Assembly (NCBI GenBank): GCA_902493155.1
Contig: CABUOE010000007.1
Location: 1 to 29,167, forward strand
DNA from: an uncultured Eubacteriales bacterium
GTDB taxonomy: Bacteria; Bacillota; Clostridia; Oscillospirales; Ruminococcaceae
DNA: 29,167 bases
Direction of reading: 5' to 3'
Below, in pieces: positions 14,727 to 23,456 of the stretch; position 1 is the stretch's first letter; each line of letters starts with the position of its first letter. The notes below the pieces were generated by a model. The model worked only from the letters and a program-made list of their open reading frames with translations, was not told where the DNA came from and did not search any database. Both the position numbers and the translations under genes were made by a program.

Positions 14727-15107
14727 ATGCTCAATAAAGTAAAAGTGGTTATTTGCGGGAAAAGCTATAACCTGCAGACCGAAGAAAATCCGTCCTATGT
14801 CATTACGCTGGCCAAAGACCTGGACAAAAAAATCACCCAGTTCATGGACGACAATGAAAGCGCCAGCCTCACTTCCGCCGCCGTTATGGTGGGGTTGTCT
14901 TTGTTGGACGACAATATGAAGTCTGTTTCCGACGTGGACAACATCCGTGCTCAAATCAAAGGCTATGTGGAAGAAGCCACCAATATGCGCATTGAGGCGG
15001 ATCAGCTTCGCAAAGAGCTTGACGCCCTCAAAAGCGAAAACGAATCTCTGAAAAATGACCTGGGCCTCCGTTCCCTCCGGGACAAAGTGGACGGCAGCCA
15101 GAACTAA
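14727..15107 (+). CDS. zapA: Cell division protein ZapA
   Basis: 126 residues. The N-terminal beta strands KVKVVICGKSYNL and the short helix region with YVITLAKDLDKKI are typical of ZapA. A long C-terminal coiled coil (about 75-115, with heptad-like ADQLRKELDALKSENESLKN) mediates dimer and tetramer formation. ZapA cross-links FtsZ filaments and stabilises the division ring. AGGGGGAAAGGG precedes the ATG. The next gene begins 24 bases downstream, so the two are likely co-transcribed. zapA beside a U32 protein gene is a familiar order in Firmicutes. Confidence 0.92.
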   Translation: MLNKVKVVICGKSYNLQTEENPSYVITLAKDLDKKITQFMDDNESASLTSAAVMVGLSLLDDNMKSVSDVDNIRAQIKGYVEEATNMRIEADQLRKELDALKSENESLKNDLGLRSLRDKVDGSQN

Positions 15108-15131
15108 GATCATCCGAAAGGCGGGCCCAAA

Positions 15132-17183
15132 TTGAACAAAGTGGAAATATTGGCGCCCGTCGGTTCGATGGAAGCGCTGGAAGCTGCCGTACGCTGCGGC
15201 GCGGACGCAGTTTACCTGGGGCAAAAAAATTTCAGCGCCCGTAAAAACAGCCAAAATTTTGACGAAGAAGAACTCCGTGAGGCGGTGGCATACGCCCACC
15301 GGTGCGGGGTTCAGGTGCATCAGGCTCTGAACATTCTGGTTTTCGATCACGAGCTTGACGCCTTGAAGCGCTGTATCAAAGCGGCCTGCCGGGCGGGAGT
15401 GGACGCTCTCATCGTGCAGGACTTAGGCGTCGCCTCCATCGTCAAAACCTTAGCCCCCCAGATGCTTCTCCACGCTTCGACCCAGATGGCGGTTTATTCG
15501 CCGGCCGGCGTCAAAGCTGCGGAAGAACTGGGGTTTTCCCGTGTAGTGCTGGCCCGGGAACTTGCCCGGGAAGAAATTGCCCGGATCCGGCAAAGCACCT
15601 CTCTGGAACTGGAGGTATTCGTCCACGGAGCGCACTGTATGTGTGTTTCGGGACAGTGTTACATGAGCGCTTTGTTCGGCGGGAAAAGCGGCAACCGCGG
15701 GCAGTGCGCCCAACCCTGTCGCCTTCCATTTACCGCAGAGGGACAAGGGGAGAACGTCCTCTCTCTCAAGGATATGAGCTTAGTCGACAAACTGCCGCTT
15801 TTGCAGGAGATGGGCGTTAACTCGGTGAAAATCGAAGGTCGGATGAAACGTCCGGAATACGTAGCCGCCGCGGTCACCGCCTGCCGCAGAGCGCTGGACG
15901 GTGAAAAACCGGATCTTGATACCTTGCAGGCTGTCTTTTCCAGAAGCGGGTTTACAAGCGGTTATTTCGATGCCAAAGTGGACAAAACCATGTTTGGATT
16001 CCGAAAAAAAGAGGATGTCGTCTCGGCAAATGAAGTCTTTAAGCCCCTTGCACAGTTATATCATAAGCAGACCCCTTTGGTTCCGGTGTCAATGGCGTTT
16101 TCCATGAAGCGGGGCGTCCCGATTCGGCTGGAAATCCGCGACCCGGACGGACATGTAGTTAGGGCGGAGGGAGAAATCTCTCAGGAGGCCCTAAACCTTT
16201 CAGCAACCGCTGATTTCGCCAAAAAATTCCTCTCTAAACTGGGAGGTACTCCCTACTATTTGGAAAACTTCGAAGCCCACATCGAAGACGGCTTGACCCT
16301 TCCTCCCGCCGCCTTTAACGGGGTGCGCCGGAAGGCGGTTGAAAAGCTGGACCAGCTCCGCCAGGGGACTTCGCTTAAATTTCTGGAGCGCCCTCTCCCC
16401 GAGATAGAATCCATTGCCCAAGCTGCAGATCCCGTATATTGGGGAAAATTTCGTCTATACTCGCAGATCCCATGGGAGAAAGAACCAGATTTGAATAAAA
16501 TTTTGCTTCCTTTAAACGAAGTTGAGATACACCAAAAGGAATTATTTCCCTATCTTGAGAAAATTATACTGGTTCCGCCCCGATTTGTCTTTCAAGCCGA
16601 AGAAAAGGTACAGGCGCAGCTGAAAAGGCTGAAGGAATCAGGATTTTCGTCGCTTTACTGCGACAACCTATCCCACATTACGTTGGGGCGGCAGACCGGC
16701 ATGAAGCTTTTCGGTGGCCCTTTTCTCAATCTTTCCAATTCTCACAGCCTGCAGGCTGCCAAAAATTTGGGGCTTCAGTCAGCGGTGATCTCCATTGAGG
16801 AAAAACTGGACTGGATGCGCAAACTTCAAACACCGCTTGCGACGGGAATTGTAGGCTACGGCTATCTGCCTCTGATGTCAGTGCGGAACTGCCCCATAAA
16901 GGCACAAATTGGTTGTAAAGCCTGCGGGCAGAAAGGCTATCTCGTCGACCGCAAGGGATTCCATTTTCCGGTGCGCTGCGACGGGGAAGTAAGTTTTATT
17001 TACAATACGCTGCCTTTGTCCATCAGCGATCGGCAGCAAGAATTTTCGAAAATCCACTTTATCCTGCTGGACTTTACCATTGAGGGAAAAGAGCAGGCAA
17101 AAGAAATCATAGAGGCATTTCATACTGAGAAAAAGCTGGAACAGGAATGTACCCGCGGCCTTTACTACCGCGGTGTGGAATGA
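15132..17183 (+). CDS. U32 family protein, RlhA-like (DUF3656-containing)
   Basis: 683 residues. The N-terminal barrel starts VEILAPVGSMEALEAAVRCGADAVYLG, the U32 opening. The signature with iron-sulfur cysteines is EVFVHGAHCMCVSGQC, then RGQCAQPCR (about 163-195). Residues from about 390 resemble the DUF3656 extension, with a late Cys set (CPIKAQIGCKACG and VRC). E. coli RlhA, of this size and layout, hydroxylates a cytidine of 23S rRNA; shorter U32 proteins (TrhP) modify tRNA. Older annotation calls these collagenase-like proteases. The RlhA role is inferred from length and layout. The start is TTG at 15132, with AAAGGCGGG upstream. dut follows after 9 bases. Confidence 0.88.
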   Translation: MNKVEILAPVGSMEALEAAVRCGADAVYLGQKNFSARKNSQNFDEEELREAVAYAHRCGVQVHQALNILVFDHELDALKRCIKAACRAGVDALIVQDLGVASIVKTLAPQMLLHASTQMAVYSPAGVKAAEELGFSRVVLARELAREEIARIRQSTSLELEVFVHGAHCMCVSGQCYMSALFGGKSGNRGQCAQPCRLPFTAEGQGENVLSLKDMSLVDKLPLLQEMGVNSVKIEGRMKRPEYVAAAVTACRRALDGEKPDLDTLQAVFSRSGFTSGYFDAKVDKTMFGFRKKEDVVSANEVFKPLAQLYHKQTPLVPVSMAFSMKRGVPIRLEIRDPDGHVVRAEGEISQEALNLSATADFAKKFLSKLGGTPYYLENFEAHIEDGLTLPPAAFNGVRRKAVEKLDQLRQGTSLKFLERPLPEIESIAQAADPVYWGKFRLYSQIPWEKEPDLNKILLPLNEVEIHQKELFPYLEKIILVPPRFVFQAEEKVQAQLKRLKESGFSSLYCDNLSHITLGRQTGMKLFGGPFLNLSNSHSLQAAKNLGLQSAVISIEEKLDWMRKLQTPLATGIVGYGYLPLMSVRNCPIKAQIGCKACGQKGYLVDRKGFHFPVRCDGEVSFIYNTLPLSISDRQQEFSKIHFILLDFTIEGKEQAKEIIEAFHTEKKLEQECTRGLYYRGVE

Positions 17184-17192
17184 GGTACCCAT

Positions 17193-17639
17193 ATGAAACT
17201 CAAAATCAAACAGATGCGCGAAGGTGCTGTGATTCCCAAGCGGGCCACAGCGGAAAGCGCAGGGCTCGACTTGTCGGCCTATCTGGACCGGGACGTGGTG
17301 ATAAACCCCGGTGAAATCGTCAAAATCCCCACCGGCATCGCCATCGGCCTGGAGAAAGGAACAGTGGGGATGGTCTATCCCCGCAGCGGGTTAGCCTCCA
17401 AGCACGGCATCACGCTGGCCAACTGCGTCGGCGTCATCGACAGCGACTACCGAGGCGAAATTCTGGTGCCGGTTACCAATCACTCCAGGGTTCCCTTTAC
17501 CATTCAAAACGGCGATCGGATCGCTCAGCTGGTCATTTCCCCCGTGCTGCTTCCGGAAATCGAAGAGGCGGAGGAGTTGGACGAAACCGAAAGGGGGGCT
17601 GGCGGATTCGGCTCCACCGGCCGTGAAAAGCTGTCATGA
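17193..17639 (+). CDS. dut: dUTP diphosphatase
   Basis: 148 residues, the size of trimeric dUTPases. All five family motifs are present: AGLDLSAY (1), PRSGLA (2), GVIDSDYRGEI (3), NGDRIAQLVI (4) and ERGAGGFGSTG (5). The enzyme splits dUTP to dUMP and diphosphate, which keeps uracil out of DNA and supplies the dTMP pathway. It starts 9 bases after the U32 gene, with GAGGTACCC upstream, and leads into the DUF4321 gene. Confidence 0.97.
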   Translation: MKLKIKQMREGAVIPKRATAESAGLDLSAYLDRDVVINPGEIVKIPTGIAIGLEKGTVGMVYPRSGLASKHGITLANCVGVIDSDYRGEILVPVTNHSRVPFTIQNGDRIAQLVISPVLLPEIEEAEELDETERGAGGFGSTGREKLS

Positions 17640-17653
17640 AAAGAGGAAATGAA

Positions 17654-17917
17654 TTGAAAAAGACGCTGTTATTCCTGCTGTTTTTGCTGTCCGGCATTAT
17701 TCTTGGAACGATCATTACCAATCTGGCGCAGGACGTTTCTTTTCTGAAATGGCTTTGCTGGGGCGATTCCATCGGCGTGGGCTACCCGAACCCGGTGTCC
17801 ATTGATTTGGCTATTGTGAAGCTCAATTTCGGGTTTGTACTGGAAGTGAACATCGCAAAGCTTCTCTGCATCATCGGTTCCATCCTCATCTACGCGAAGG
17901 TGGCGAGGAAAATCTAA
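17654..17917 (+). CDS. DUF4321 small membrane protein
   Basis: About 87 residues with two membrane segments: KKTLLFLLFLLSGIILGTIITNL and, near the C terminus, AKLLCIIGSILIYAKVARKI. Between them is a short external loop with GVGYPNPVSIDLAIVKLNFGF. This matches DUF4321, whose function is unknown and which often lies next to maf in Clostridia. The TTG at 17654 is chosen because AGAGGA lies 7 bases upstream. An ATG at 17636, overlapping the dut stop by four bases, would add six residues and is also possible. The stop overlaps the maf start by one base. Confidence 0.8.
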   Translation: MKKTLLFLLFLLSGIILGTIITNLAQDVSFLKWLCWGDSIGVGYPNPVSIDLAIVKLNFGFVLEVNIAKLLCIIGSILIYAKVARKI

Positions 17918-18507
17918 TGGAAACAACCCGTTTTATACTTGCCTCCCGCTCGCCAAGAAGGCAGGAGCTTTTAAAACTGGTCATCCCTGTTTTTTCAGTA
18001 GTCCCCTCACAGTTTGACGAGAAGGCGCTGATGAAGCAGGAGCTTCCCCCGGAAGAACTGGTTTTGGCGCTCTCTTTCGGAAAGGCAAAAGAGGTTTTCG
18101 AAAACGGAAACCAAGATGCTGTTGTCATCGGCGGGGATACCGTTGTGGTTTCCCCGGGAAACACCGTTTTCGGCATTCCCGAAAATCGGGAGGACGCCTA
18201 CCGTATGCTTTTTGCTTTATCAGGAAAAACACATCGCGTTCTGACCGGCGTGACCATCTATGGACAAACGAACCGTTCCTTCGCCTGCTCCACCGAAGTG
18301 GAATTTTTCCCTTTGTCGGAGCATGATATCAATGAATACCTGGACACGGGCGAATCCTTCGATAAAGCGGGTGCTTATGGAATCCAGGGATACGGAAGCA
18401 CCTTGGTCAAGGAAATCCGGGGCGATTACTTTAACGTGGTCGGGTTTCCCATCGCTCAGTTCAAGCGGCAACTGCGGGATTTTCTCGGAAACACAGGGAT
18501 TTTTTAA
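17917..18507 (+). CDS. maf: Maf family nucleoside triphosphate pyrophosphatase
   Basis: 196 residues. FILASRSPRRQELL is the conserved N-terminal substrate loop, GGDTVVV contains the catalytic Asp, and TGESFDKAGAYGIQG is the third signature. Maf proteins hydrolyse dTTP, UTP or modified nucleotides and so clean the pool; overproduction blocks septation in Bacillus. The gene directly precedes mreB, as in Bacillus, although radC, which lies between them there, is absent. Start overlaps the DUF4321 stop by one base. Confidence 0.95.
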   Translation: METTRFILASRSPRRQELLKLVIPVFSVVPSQFDEKALMKQELPPEELVLALSFGKAKEVFENGNQDAVVIGGDTVVVSPGNTVFGIPENREDAYRMLFALSGKTHRVLTGVTIYGQTNRSFACSTEVEFFPLSEHDINEYLDTGESFDKAGAYGIQGYGSTLVKEIRGDYFNVVGFPIAQFKRQLRDFLGNTGIF

Positions 18508-18514
18508 AAAAAGA

Positions 18515-18543
18515 TTGTGTAATACCCGGCAAAAGGTTATAAT
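18515..18543 (+). promoter_or_regulatory. Promoter of mreB
   Basis: TTGTGT (18515-18520), 17 bases, consensus TATAAT (18538-18543), directly after the maf stop. mreB can thus be transcribed apart from the upstream genes. Confidence 0.7.
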
Positions 18544-18607
18544 AAAAATATTGGTAAAAGGAAGGCCGCAAAATAGAGAGACGGCCGTATCGAGAGGAGT
18601 AGCACTT

Positions 18608-19627
18608 ATGTTTTCAAAAGATATCGGCATTGATTTGGGAACAGCCAACACCTTAGTCTACATGAAGGGAAAGGGCATCATCATCAGAGAACCCAGTGTC
18701 GTCGCCGTGGATATTAAAAACGACAAGGTCAAATGCGTGGGGCAGGAGGCCAAAGACGTCATCGGCAGAACCCCCGGTTCCATCGTTACTGTGCGGCCTT
18801 TAAAAGACGGCGTCATCGCCGATTTCGATATCACCACCAGCATGTTACAGGAATTTATCCGTAAGGCAATCGGAAAATCCTTCTTCACCCGGGCGCGTGT
18901 CGTCATCTGTATTCCCTCCGGCGTCACCGCGGTAGAGCGCCGGGCTGTCCGTGACGCCACCGAGCAGGCGGGTGCCAAACGGGTCGCCATCATCGAAGAG
19001 CCCATGGCTGCCGCCATCGGCGCGGGATTGCCGGTGGCCGAACCCACCGGTTCCATGGTCGTCGACATTGGCGGCGGTACCAGCGAAGTGGCTGTCATCT
19101 CTTTAGGCGGCATTGTCGCGGCCAAATCCGTCAGAGTGGGCGGCGACGAATTTGACGCCGCCATCATCAACTTCATCAAGAAAAAATATAACCTCCTCAT
19201 CGGTGAGCGCACCGCCGAGGACATCAAAATCAACATCGGCTCTGCCTGCCCGCTGGAGGAAGGGGAGCTCTCAATGGAAATCAAGGGCAGAAACCTATTA
19301 AACGGTTTACCGGAGAACATTGTCATCACCTCCGACCAGATCCGCAGTGCATTGGAAGACCCACTGAGCCTGGTGCTGGAGGCCATCCGTATCACCCTGG
19401 AACGGACACCACCCGAATTGGCGGCCGATATCATCGACCAAGGCATTACGTTGACCGGCGGCGGCGCGCTGCTCAAAAATCTCGATAAACTCATCAATCA
19501 GGAAACTGGTATGCCAGTCCAGATCGCCGAAAACCCGCTGGACTGCGTCGCAAACGGAACCGGTATGGTGCTCGACAACATCGACCGCCTGACCGATATT
19601 CTCAGCGAAGAGGAAACCCGCTATTAA
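18608..19627 (+). CDS. mreB: Rod shape-determining protein MreB
   Basis: 339 residues, an actin-family ATPase that forms filaments under the membrane and guides wall elongation. The phosphate-binding loops are DIGIDLGTANTLVY (about 5-18) and VVDIGGGTSEVAVISLGG (about 158-175). EEPMAAAIGAGLP and the adenosine motif TLTGGGALLKNLDKLI are intact. The reading frame is open back to 18260, but the ATG at 18608 has AGAGGAG upstream and gives the standard N terminus. It has its own promoter (18515-18543) and ends just before a strong hairpin. Confidence 0.97.
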   Translation: MFSKDIGIDLGTANTLVYMKGKGIIIREPSVVAVDIKNDKVKCVGQEAKDVIGRTPGSIVTVRPLKDGVIADFDITTSMLQEFIRKAIGKSFFTRARVVICIPSGVTAVERRAVRDATEQAGAKRVAIIEEPMAAAIGAGLPVAEPTGSMVVDIGGGTSEVAVISLGGIVAAKSVRVGGDEFDAAIINFIKKKYNLLIGERTAEDIKINIGSACPLEEGELSMEIKGRNLLNGLPENIVITSDQIRSALEDPLSLVLEAIRITLERTPPELAADIIDQGITLTGGGALLKNLDKLINQETGMPVQIAENPLDCVANGTGMVLDNIDRLTDILSEEETRY

Positions 19628-19631
19628 TTCT

Positions 19632-19672
19632 GAAAAGGAAAGAGTATTCTAGGAGGATGCTCTTTCCTTTTC
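19632..19672 (+). terminator. Hairpin between mreB and mreC (terminator/attenuator)
   Basis: A 13-bp perfect stem GAAAAGGAAAGAG (19632-19644) / CTCTTTCCTTTTC (19660-19672) ends in a TTTTC tail. The loop contains AGGAGG. The T tail is interrupted, so termination may be partial. mreC starts 36 bases later. Confidence 0.7.
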
Positions 19673-19708
19673 GTGACAATTTGAATCTAAACAGAAAGGG
19701 GTGGCGCC

Positions 19709-20584
19709 TTGCGCGACTTTTTCAGCAGTGTCCGCTTTAAAATTATCGCGGCTGTTTTGGCGGTTATTGTAGGCGTCATGCTGTATTCCGCCTCTACCGG
19801 CGGGTTGGCAACGATTCCGGAAAAAATTGTTTCTTTTGTTGTTGTGCCCGCTCAGAAAGCCTCGGCGGCCCTTTCCGATTCCATTACCGATTTCTTTTCC
19901 ATCTTTGTCAACGCCAAAGAAAACAAAGAGGAAAACGATCGGCTCAAAGAAGAGATTTCCGCTCTGCGCAAGCAGATGGTGGATTACGAAAACACAAAAA
20001 CTGAAAATGAACGGCTTCAGGAAATCGTGGGACTCAAAAAGGAAAATCCCGACATCCAGTTGTTGGACGCCGGCATCATCGGCAGAGACCCTTCGGATCG
20101 ATTCGGTTCCTTTACCATCGATAAGGGAACTGTCCACGGAATCTCCAAGTGGGACCCGGTCATCACCGGAGACGGCCTCGTCGGATATGTGGATTCTCTA
20201 GGGCCCACCTACGCCAAAGTCGTGACCATACTAAGTCCGGAAATCAACGTAGGCGCCGTGGAAATCCGCACCAAGGAAACCGGAAATCTGACGGGGGACA
20301 TTGCGCTTGCAGACAAAGGCCTGGCCAAGCTGGAACTGCTCCCCAAAACCACTGAAGTGAAACAGGGCGACATTATTGTCACCGCCGGAACCAGCGGCTA
20401 CTATCCTCCCGATCTGGTCATCGGCACTGTGGAGGAAGTCACATTGGAAGAATCGGGTATTACCGCTTCCGCCAGCATTAAACCGGTCAGCGATATCTAT
20501 GAAATCAAGCACGTTTTTGTGCTCACGGACTTTCTGGGCAAACAGGATCACGCATCCCGCACAGACGAAAGCGAGGGAACGTGA
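19709..20584 (+). CDS. mreC: Rod shape-determining protein MreC
   Basis: 291 residues. A short cytoplasmic N terminus is followed by a membrane segment (about 11-30, IIAAVLAVIVGVMLYSAS), a coiled coil (about 68-108, ENKEENDRLKEEISALRKQ) and the double beta-barrel domain (about 115-280). MreC links MreB and MreD to the elongation PBP on the outer side of the membrane. The start is TTG at 19709, with AAAGGGG upstream. The stop overlaps the mreD start. Confidence 0.95.
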   Translation: MRDFFSSVRFKIIAAVLAVIVGVMLYSASTGGLATIPEKIVSFVVVPAQKASAALSDSITDFFSIFVNAKENKEENDRLKEEISALRKQMVDYENTKTENERLQEIVGLKKENPDIQLLDAGIIGRDPSDRFGSFTIDKGTVHGISKWDPVITGDGLVGYVDSLGPTYAKVVTILSPEINVGAVEIRTKETGNLTGDIALADKGLAKLELLPKTTEVKQGDIIVTAGTSGYYPPDLVIGTVEEVTLEESGITASASIKPVSDIYEIKHVFVLTDFLGKQDHASRTDESEGT

Positions 20585-21105
20585 TGACTCTGGGCAAAAC
20601 TTCCAAAGCGGTGATTAAATGGGGGATTTACGCGGTTTTGTTGTTGCTTCTCTACTGTATCCAGACTGCACCCTCCCTTTTGACGATTCACCATATTAAG
20701 CCTGTCCTGCTCATCCCCTTAGCAGTCTGTATCGCCCTGTTTGAGGGGGAAATCGGAAGTGCTGTCTTTGGCCTCATCACCGGGTTTCTCTGGGATTTTG
20801 CCTCGGGGAAGGTCTTCGGATTTTACGGCATGGTGCTCATGGTCTGCTGCCTTTTGGCTGCCCTTCTTTCCATGTATCTTGTGCGGGTCAACGTAGTCAA
20901 TGCCCTGCTCACCGTGGGGGGGATCAGCCTCATCTGCAGCATCTGGAACTTTTTGTTTTACTATCTCATCTGGGGCTTTCACGGCGTCTGGCTCAGCTTT
21001 GGGCAGCTTCTGCTTTCCTCCCTGTATACCACGGTTTTTGCTGTGCCCCTCTTCTATCTCGTCCGATTTATCGCCACAAAATTTAACAGCACGATTCGAA
21101 CATAA
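20584..21105 (+). CDS. mreD: Rod shape-determining protein MreD
   Basis: 173 residues, with five or six membrane segments and few charged residues. GLITGFLWDFASGKVFGFYGM is the conserved MreD region. It joins MreC in the elongation complex. The ATG at 20584 overlaps the mreC TGA by one base; a GTG one codon earlier is also possible. GAGGGA lies 5 bases upstream. Confidence 0.93.
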   Translation: MTLGKTSKAVIKWGIYAVLLLLLYCIQTAPSLLTIHHIKPVLLIPLAVCIALFEGEIGSAVFGLITGFLWDFASGKVFGFYGMVLMVCCLLAALLSMYLVRVNVVNALLTVGGISLICSIWNFLFYYLIWGFHGVWLSFGQLLLSSLYTTVFAVPLFYLVRFIATKFNSTIRT

Positions 21106-21109
21106 ATAA

Positions 21110-21152
21110 CGTCAACGGCATCGGAATTCTATGCCGTTGACGAGTCTTTTTT
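21110..21152 (+). terminator. Strong hairpin with T-run between mreD and PBP2
   Basis: A 12-bp stem CGTCAACGGCAT (21110-21121) / ATGCCGTTGACG (21131-21142) is followed by six T (21147-21152). The PBP2 start is 33 bases later, with no room for a promoter, so read-through or attenuation is likely. Confidence 0.9.
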
Positions 21153-21184
21153 CCTCTATTTTTCAGGGAAGGAGTGTACCGTAC

Positions 21185-23296
21185 ATGAAAACCGCCAAAA
21201 AGCCCACCGAACGCAACCGGCTGGTCGTTCTCTCCGTTCTGGCCGCCGTTTTCTCCGTCTTTTTTGTCCTGTTGCTCATGTCCTACCAAATCGTGCAGGG
21301 CGCGGAACTCAACGAGCAAACCCACCAGATGACCAGCAGCAAGCTCCCCATCAAGGCCGCCCGCGGCGACATCGTGGACTGCAACGGCGTGGCTTTCGCT
21401 GAAAACAAGGCAGGCTTCAACATCGTTTTTCAGTACGCTTTTCTTCCCCGAAGCCAGCAAAATGAGATCATCAGGGAGCTGGTGGAGCTCTGCGAAGAAA
21501 ACGGGGTAGAGTGGTATGACCCGCTTCCCATTACCCGGACAGGCACACCTCAATTTTTGGACGAACAGGAAAAAGAAATCGCCACTTTAAAGAAAAAGCT
21601 GGAGCTGAACGTCTACGCCACAGCGGAAAACTGTATGTACTATCTTTTGGACACCTTTAACATCGAGGGCTATGACGATGAGACCGCCCGCAAAATCGCA
21701 GGTGTCCGCTATGGCATGGTCATCTCCGATTTTTCTATAAACAACAATCAGTATGTCTTTGCACAGGACGTCCCCATCGAATTCATTTTGAAAATCAAAG
21801 AAATGTCCCACCAATTTCCCGGTGTGGACATCGTGGAAGAGGACATCCGCAGCTATCCCAACGGAGATCTTCTTCCCCATGTAGTCGGCACCATCGGTGC
21901 TATGTATGCTGAGGAGTACGAAGAAACCTATAAAGAACTGGGTTATAAAATGAACAGTGAGGTAGGCCGCTTCGGCATTGAAAAGGTAATGGAGGGTACT
22001 CTCCACGGCGTGGACGGCGTCCGTGCTGTGGAACAGAACAAGCGCGGCGACGTTATCAGTGAAGAGGTGACGCAAGCTCCACAATCCGGCGACAAAGTGG
22101 TCCTCACTGTGGACGCCGCCTTCCAGCAAAAGGTCAAAGAGGCGTTAGAGGAGCACATCGAGTGGCTTCGCTCCCGCCCTGACGGAAAAGGGAATACCGT
22201 TAAGGCTGGAGCTATCGTCGTGCTGGACGTAAAAACCGGCGGAGTTCTCGCCATGGTCAATTATCCCAGTTTTGATATCAACAATTATTTTTCCGACTAT
22301 GCATCGCTTCTTAACGCCGATGACAACCCCCTATTTAACCGGGCCACTGATGGGCTGTACCGCCCCGGTTCTACCTTTAAGACCGCCGTCGCGGTTGGAG
22401 GTCTGGAGGAGGGTATCATCAACCCCAACTCCACTATCAACTGCCAGCACACCTATTATTACTATGACATCCTGCCCAACAATAAATTTCACCCCACCTG
22501 TCTGGGGTGGCACGGACAGACCGATGTTTCCAAGGCACTGACCGTGTCCTGCAACATCTTTTTCTACGACGTGGGCCGCCGCCTCGGCATCGACAAAATG
22601 AACAAATACGCCGGTCTTTTGGGCCTTGGTGAGGAAACCGGACTTGAAATTCCCTCGAAACAAGGCGCACTGTCCGGTCCCGCCCGTTCGGAAACTCTGG
22701 GCTCCACCTGGTTTCAGGGAAATGTGGTTCAGGCAGCCATTGGGCAGATGGACACCTCGGTCACGCCGCTTCAACTGGCCATCCAGGCCATGACTTTGGC
22801 CAACAAAGGTACCCGCTACAAAGCCCACATCATCAAAGAGGTCCGCAGCTACGATGACAAGGAGGTCCTTTCCTCCACCGAGCCGGAGATCGCCTCCCAG
22901 TTTGAAATCCACCCCCAGAATTATCAAGCCATCGTCGACGGTATGATCGGGGCAGCGGAAAAGGTGGGCGGAGCTTATTCTTTGAGCAACTTAGGGTATC
23001 AGGTCGCCATTAAAACCGGTTCTCCCCAGGTGGATAACAACACTACAAACTCTGCTGTCATCGGCTTCGCTCCGGTGGAAGCCCCGGAAATCGCCATCGG
23101 CGTTATGTTGGAAGAAGGAGAAAACGCAAACTACCTGGTGCGCCGCATTTTGGACGCCTATTACTCCACCCATGGCAAAGACAGCGCATATGGCATCAAA
23201 GACCAACCGGCGGAAGGTTCCGGAGAAGAAAACGGCGCCTCGTCCTCCCAGGAGGATGGAGATTCGGTTCCCAACAGCGGTTCTCAGCCAGAGTAA
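21185..23296 (+). CDS. mrdA: Penicillin-binding protein 2 (elongation transpeptidase)
   Basis: 703 residues. An N-terminal membrane anchor (about 12-34) leads to the dimerisation domain and then the transpeptidase domain (about 330-690). The catalytic motifs are STFK (Ser396, Lys399), SCN (455-457) and KTG (610-612). RPGSTFKTA and the order after mreD point to the class B enzyme that builds side wall with RodA. The last 35 residues are a Ser/Glu/Gly-rich tail of low complexity. The frame is open from 21131, but AAGGAG lies 10 bases before the ATG at 21185. No rodA is in this window. Confidence 0.95.
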   Translation: MKTAKKPTERNRLVVLSVLAAVFSVFFVLLLMSYQIVQGAELNEQTHQMTSSKLPIKAARGDIVDCNGVAFAENKAGFNIVFQYAFLPRSQQNEIIRELVELCEENGVEWYDPLPITRTGTPQFLDEQEKEIATLKKKLELNVYATAENCMYYLLDTFNIEGYDDETARKIAGVRYGMVISDFSINNNQYVFAQDVPIEFILKIKEMSHQFPGVDIVEEDIRSYPNGDLLPHVVGTIGAMYAEEYEETYKELGYKMNSEVGRFGIEKVMEGTLHGVDGVRAVEQNKRGDVISEEVTQAPQSGDKVVLTVDAAFQQKVKEALEEHIEWLRSRPDGKGNTVKAGAIVVLDVKTGGVLAMVNYPSFDINNYFSDYASLLNADDNPLFNRATDGLYRPGSTFKTAVAVGGLEEGIINPNSTINCQHTYYYYDILPNNKFHPTCLGWHGQTDVSKALTVSCNIFFYDVGRRLGIDKMNKYAGLLGLGEETGLEIPSKQGALSGPARSETLGSTWFQGNVVQAAIGQMDTSVTPLQLAIQAMTLANKGTRYKAHIIKEVRSYDDKEVLSSTEPEIASQFEIHPQNYQAIVDGMIGAAEKVGGAYSLSNLGYQVAIKTGSPQVDNNTTNSAVIGFAPVEAPEIAIGVMLEEGENANYLVRRILDAYYSTHGKDSAYGIKDQPAEGSGEENGASSSQEDGDSVPNSGSQPE

Positions 23297-23456
23297 TTGG
23301 AAATTTTTTAAAAAAAGAAGTATTTTAGCTATAGTATTCTTGGAAAATATATGTTAAAATATAAGAGTATGGCGGCTGGCGAAACACATTTTTGCTGCAG
23401 AAGCCCATACGCCGCGATGCCGTTTGCTATGCTTAGAAGCGAAAGGAAGAATCTGT

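Noticed and set aside
18260..18607. Long N-terminal extension of mreB
   Set aside because: The open frame overlaps maf and gives a sequence unlike MreB; the ATG at 18608 has AGAGGAG and the standard N terminus.
21131..21184. Earlier start for PBP2
   Set aside because: It lies inside the terminator hairpin and has no ribosome site; ATG 21185 follows AAGGAG.
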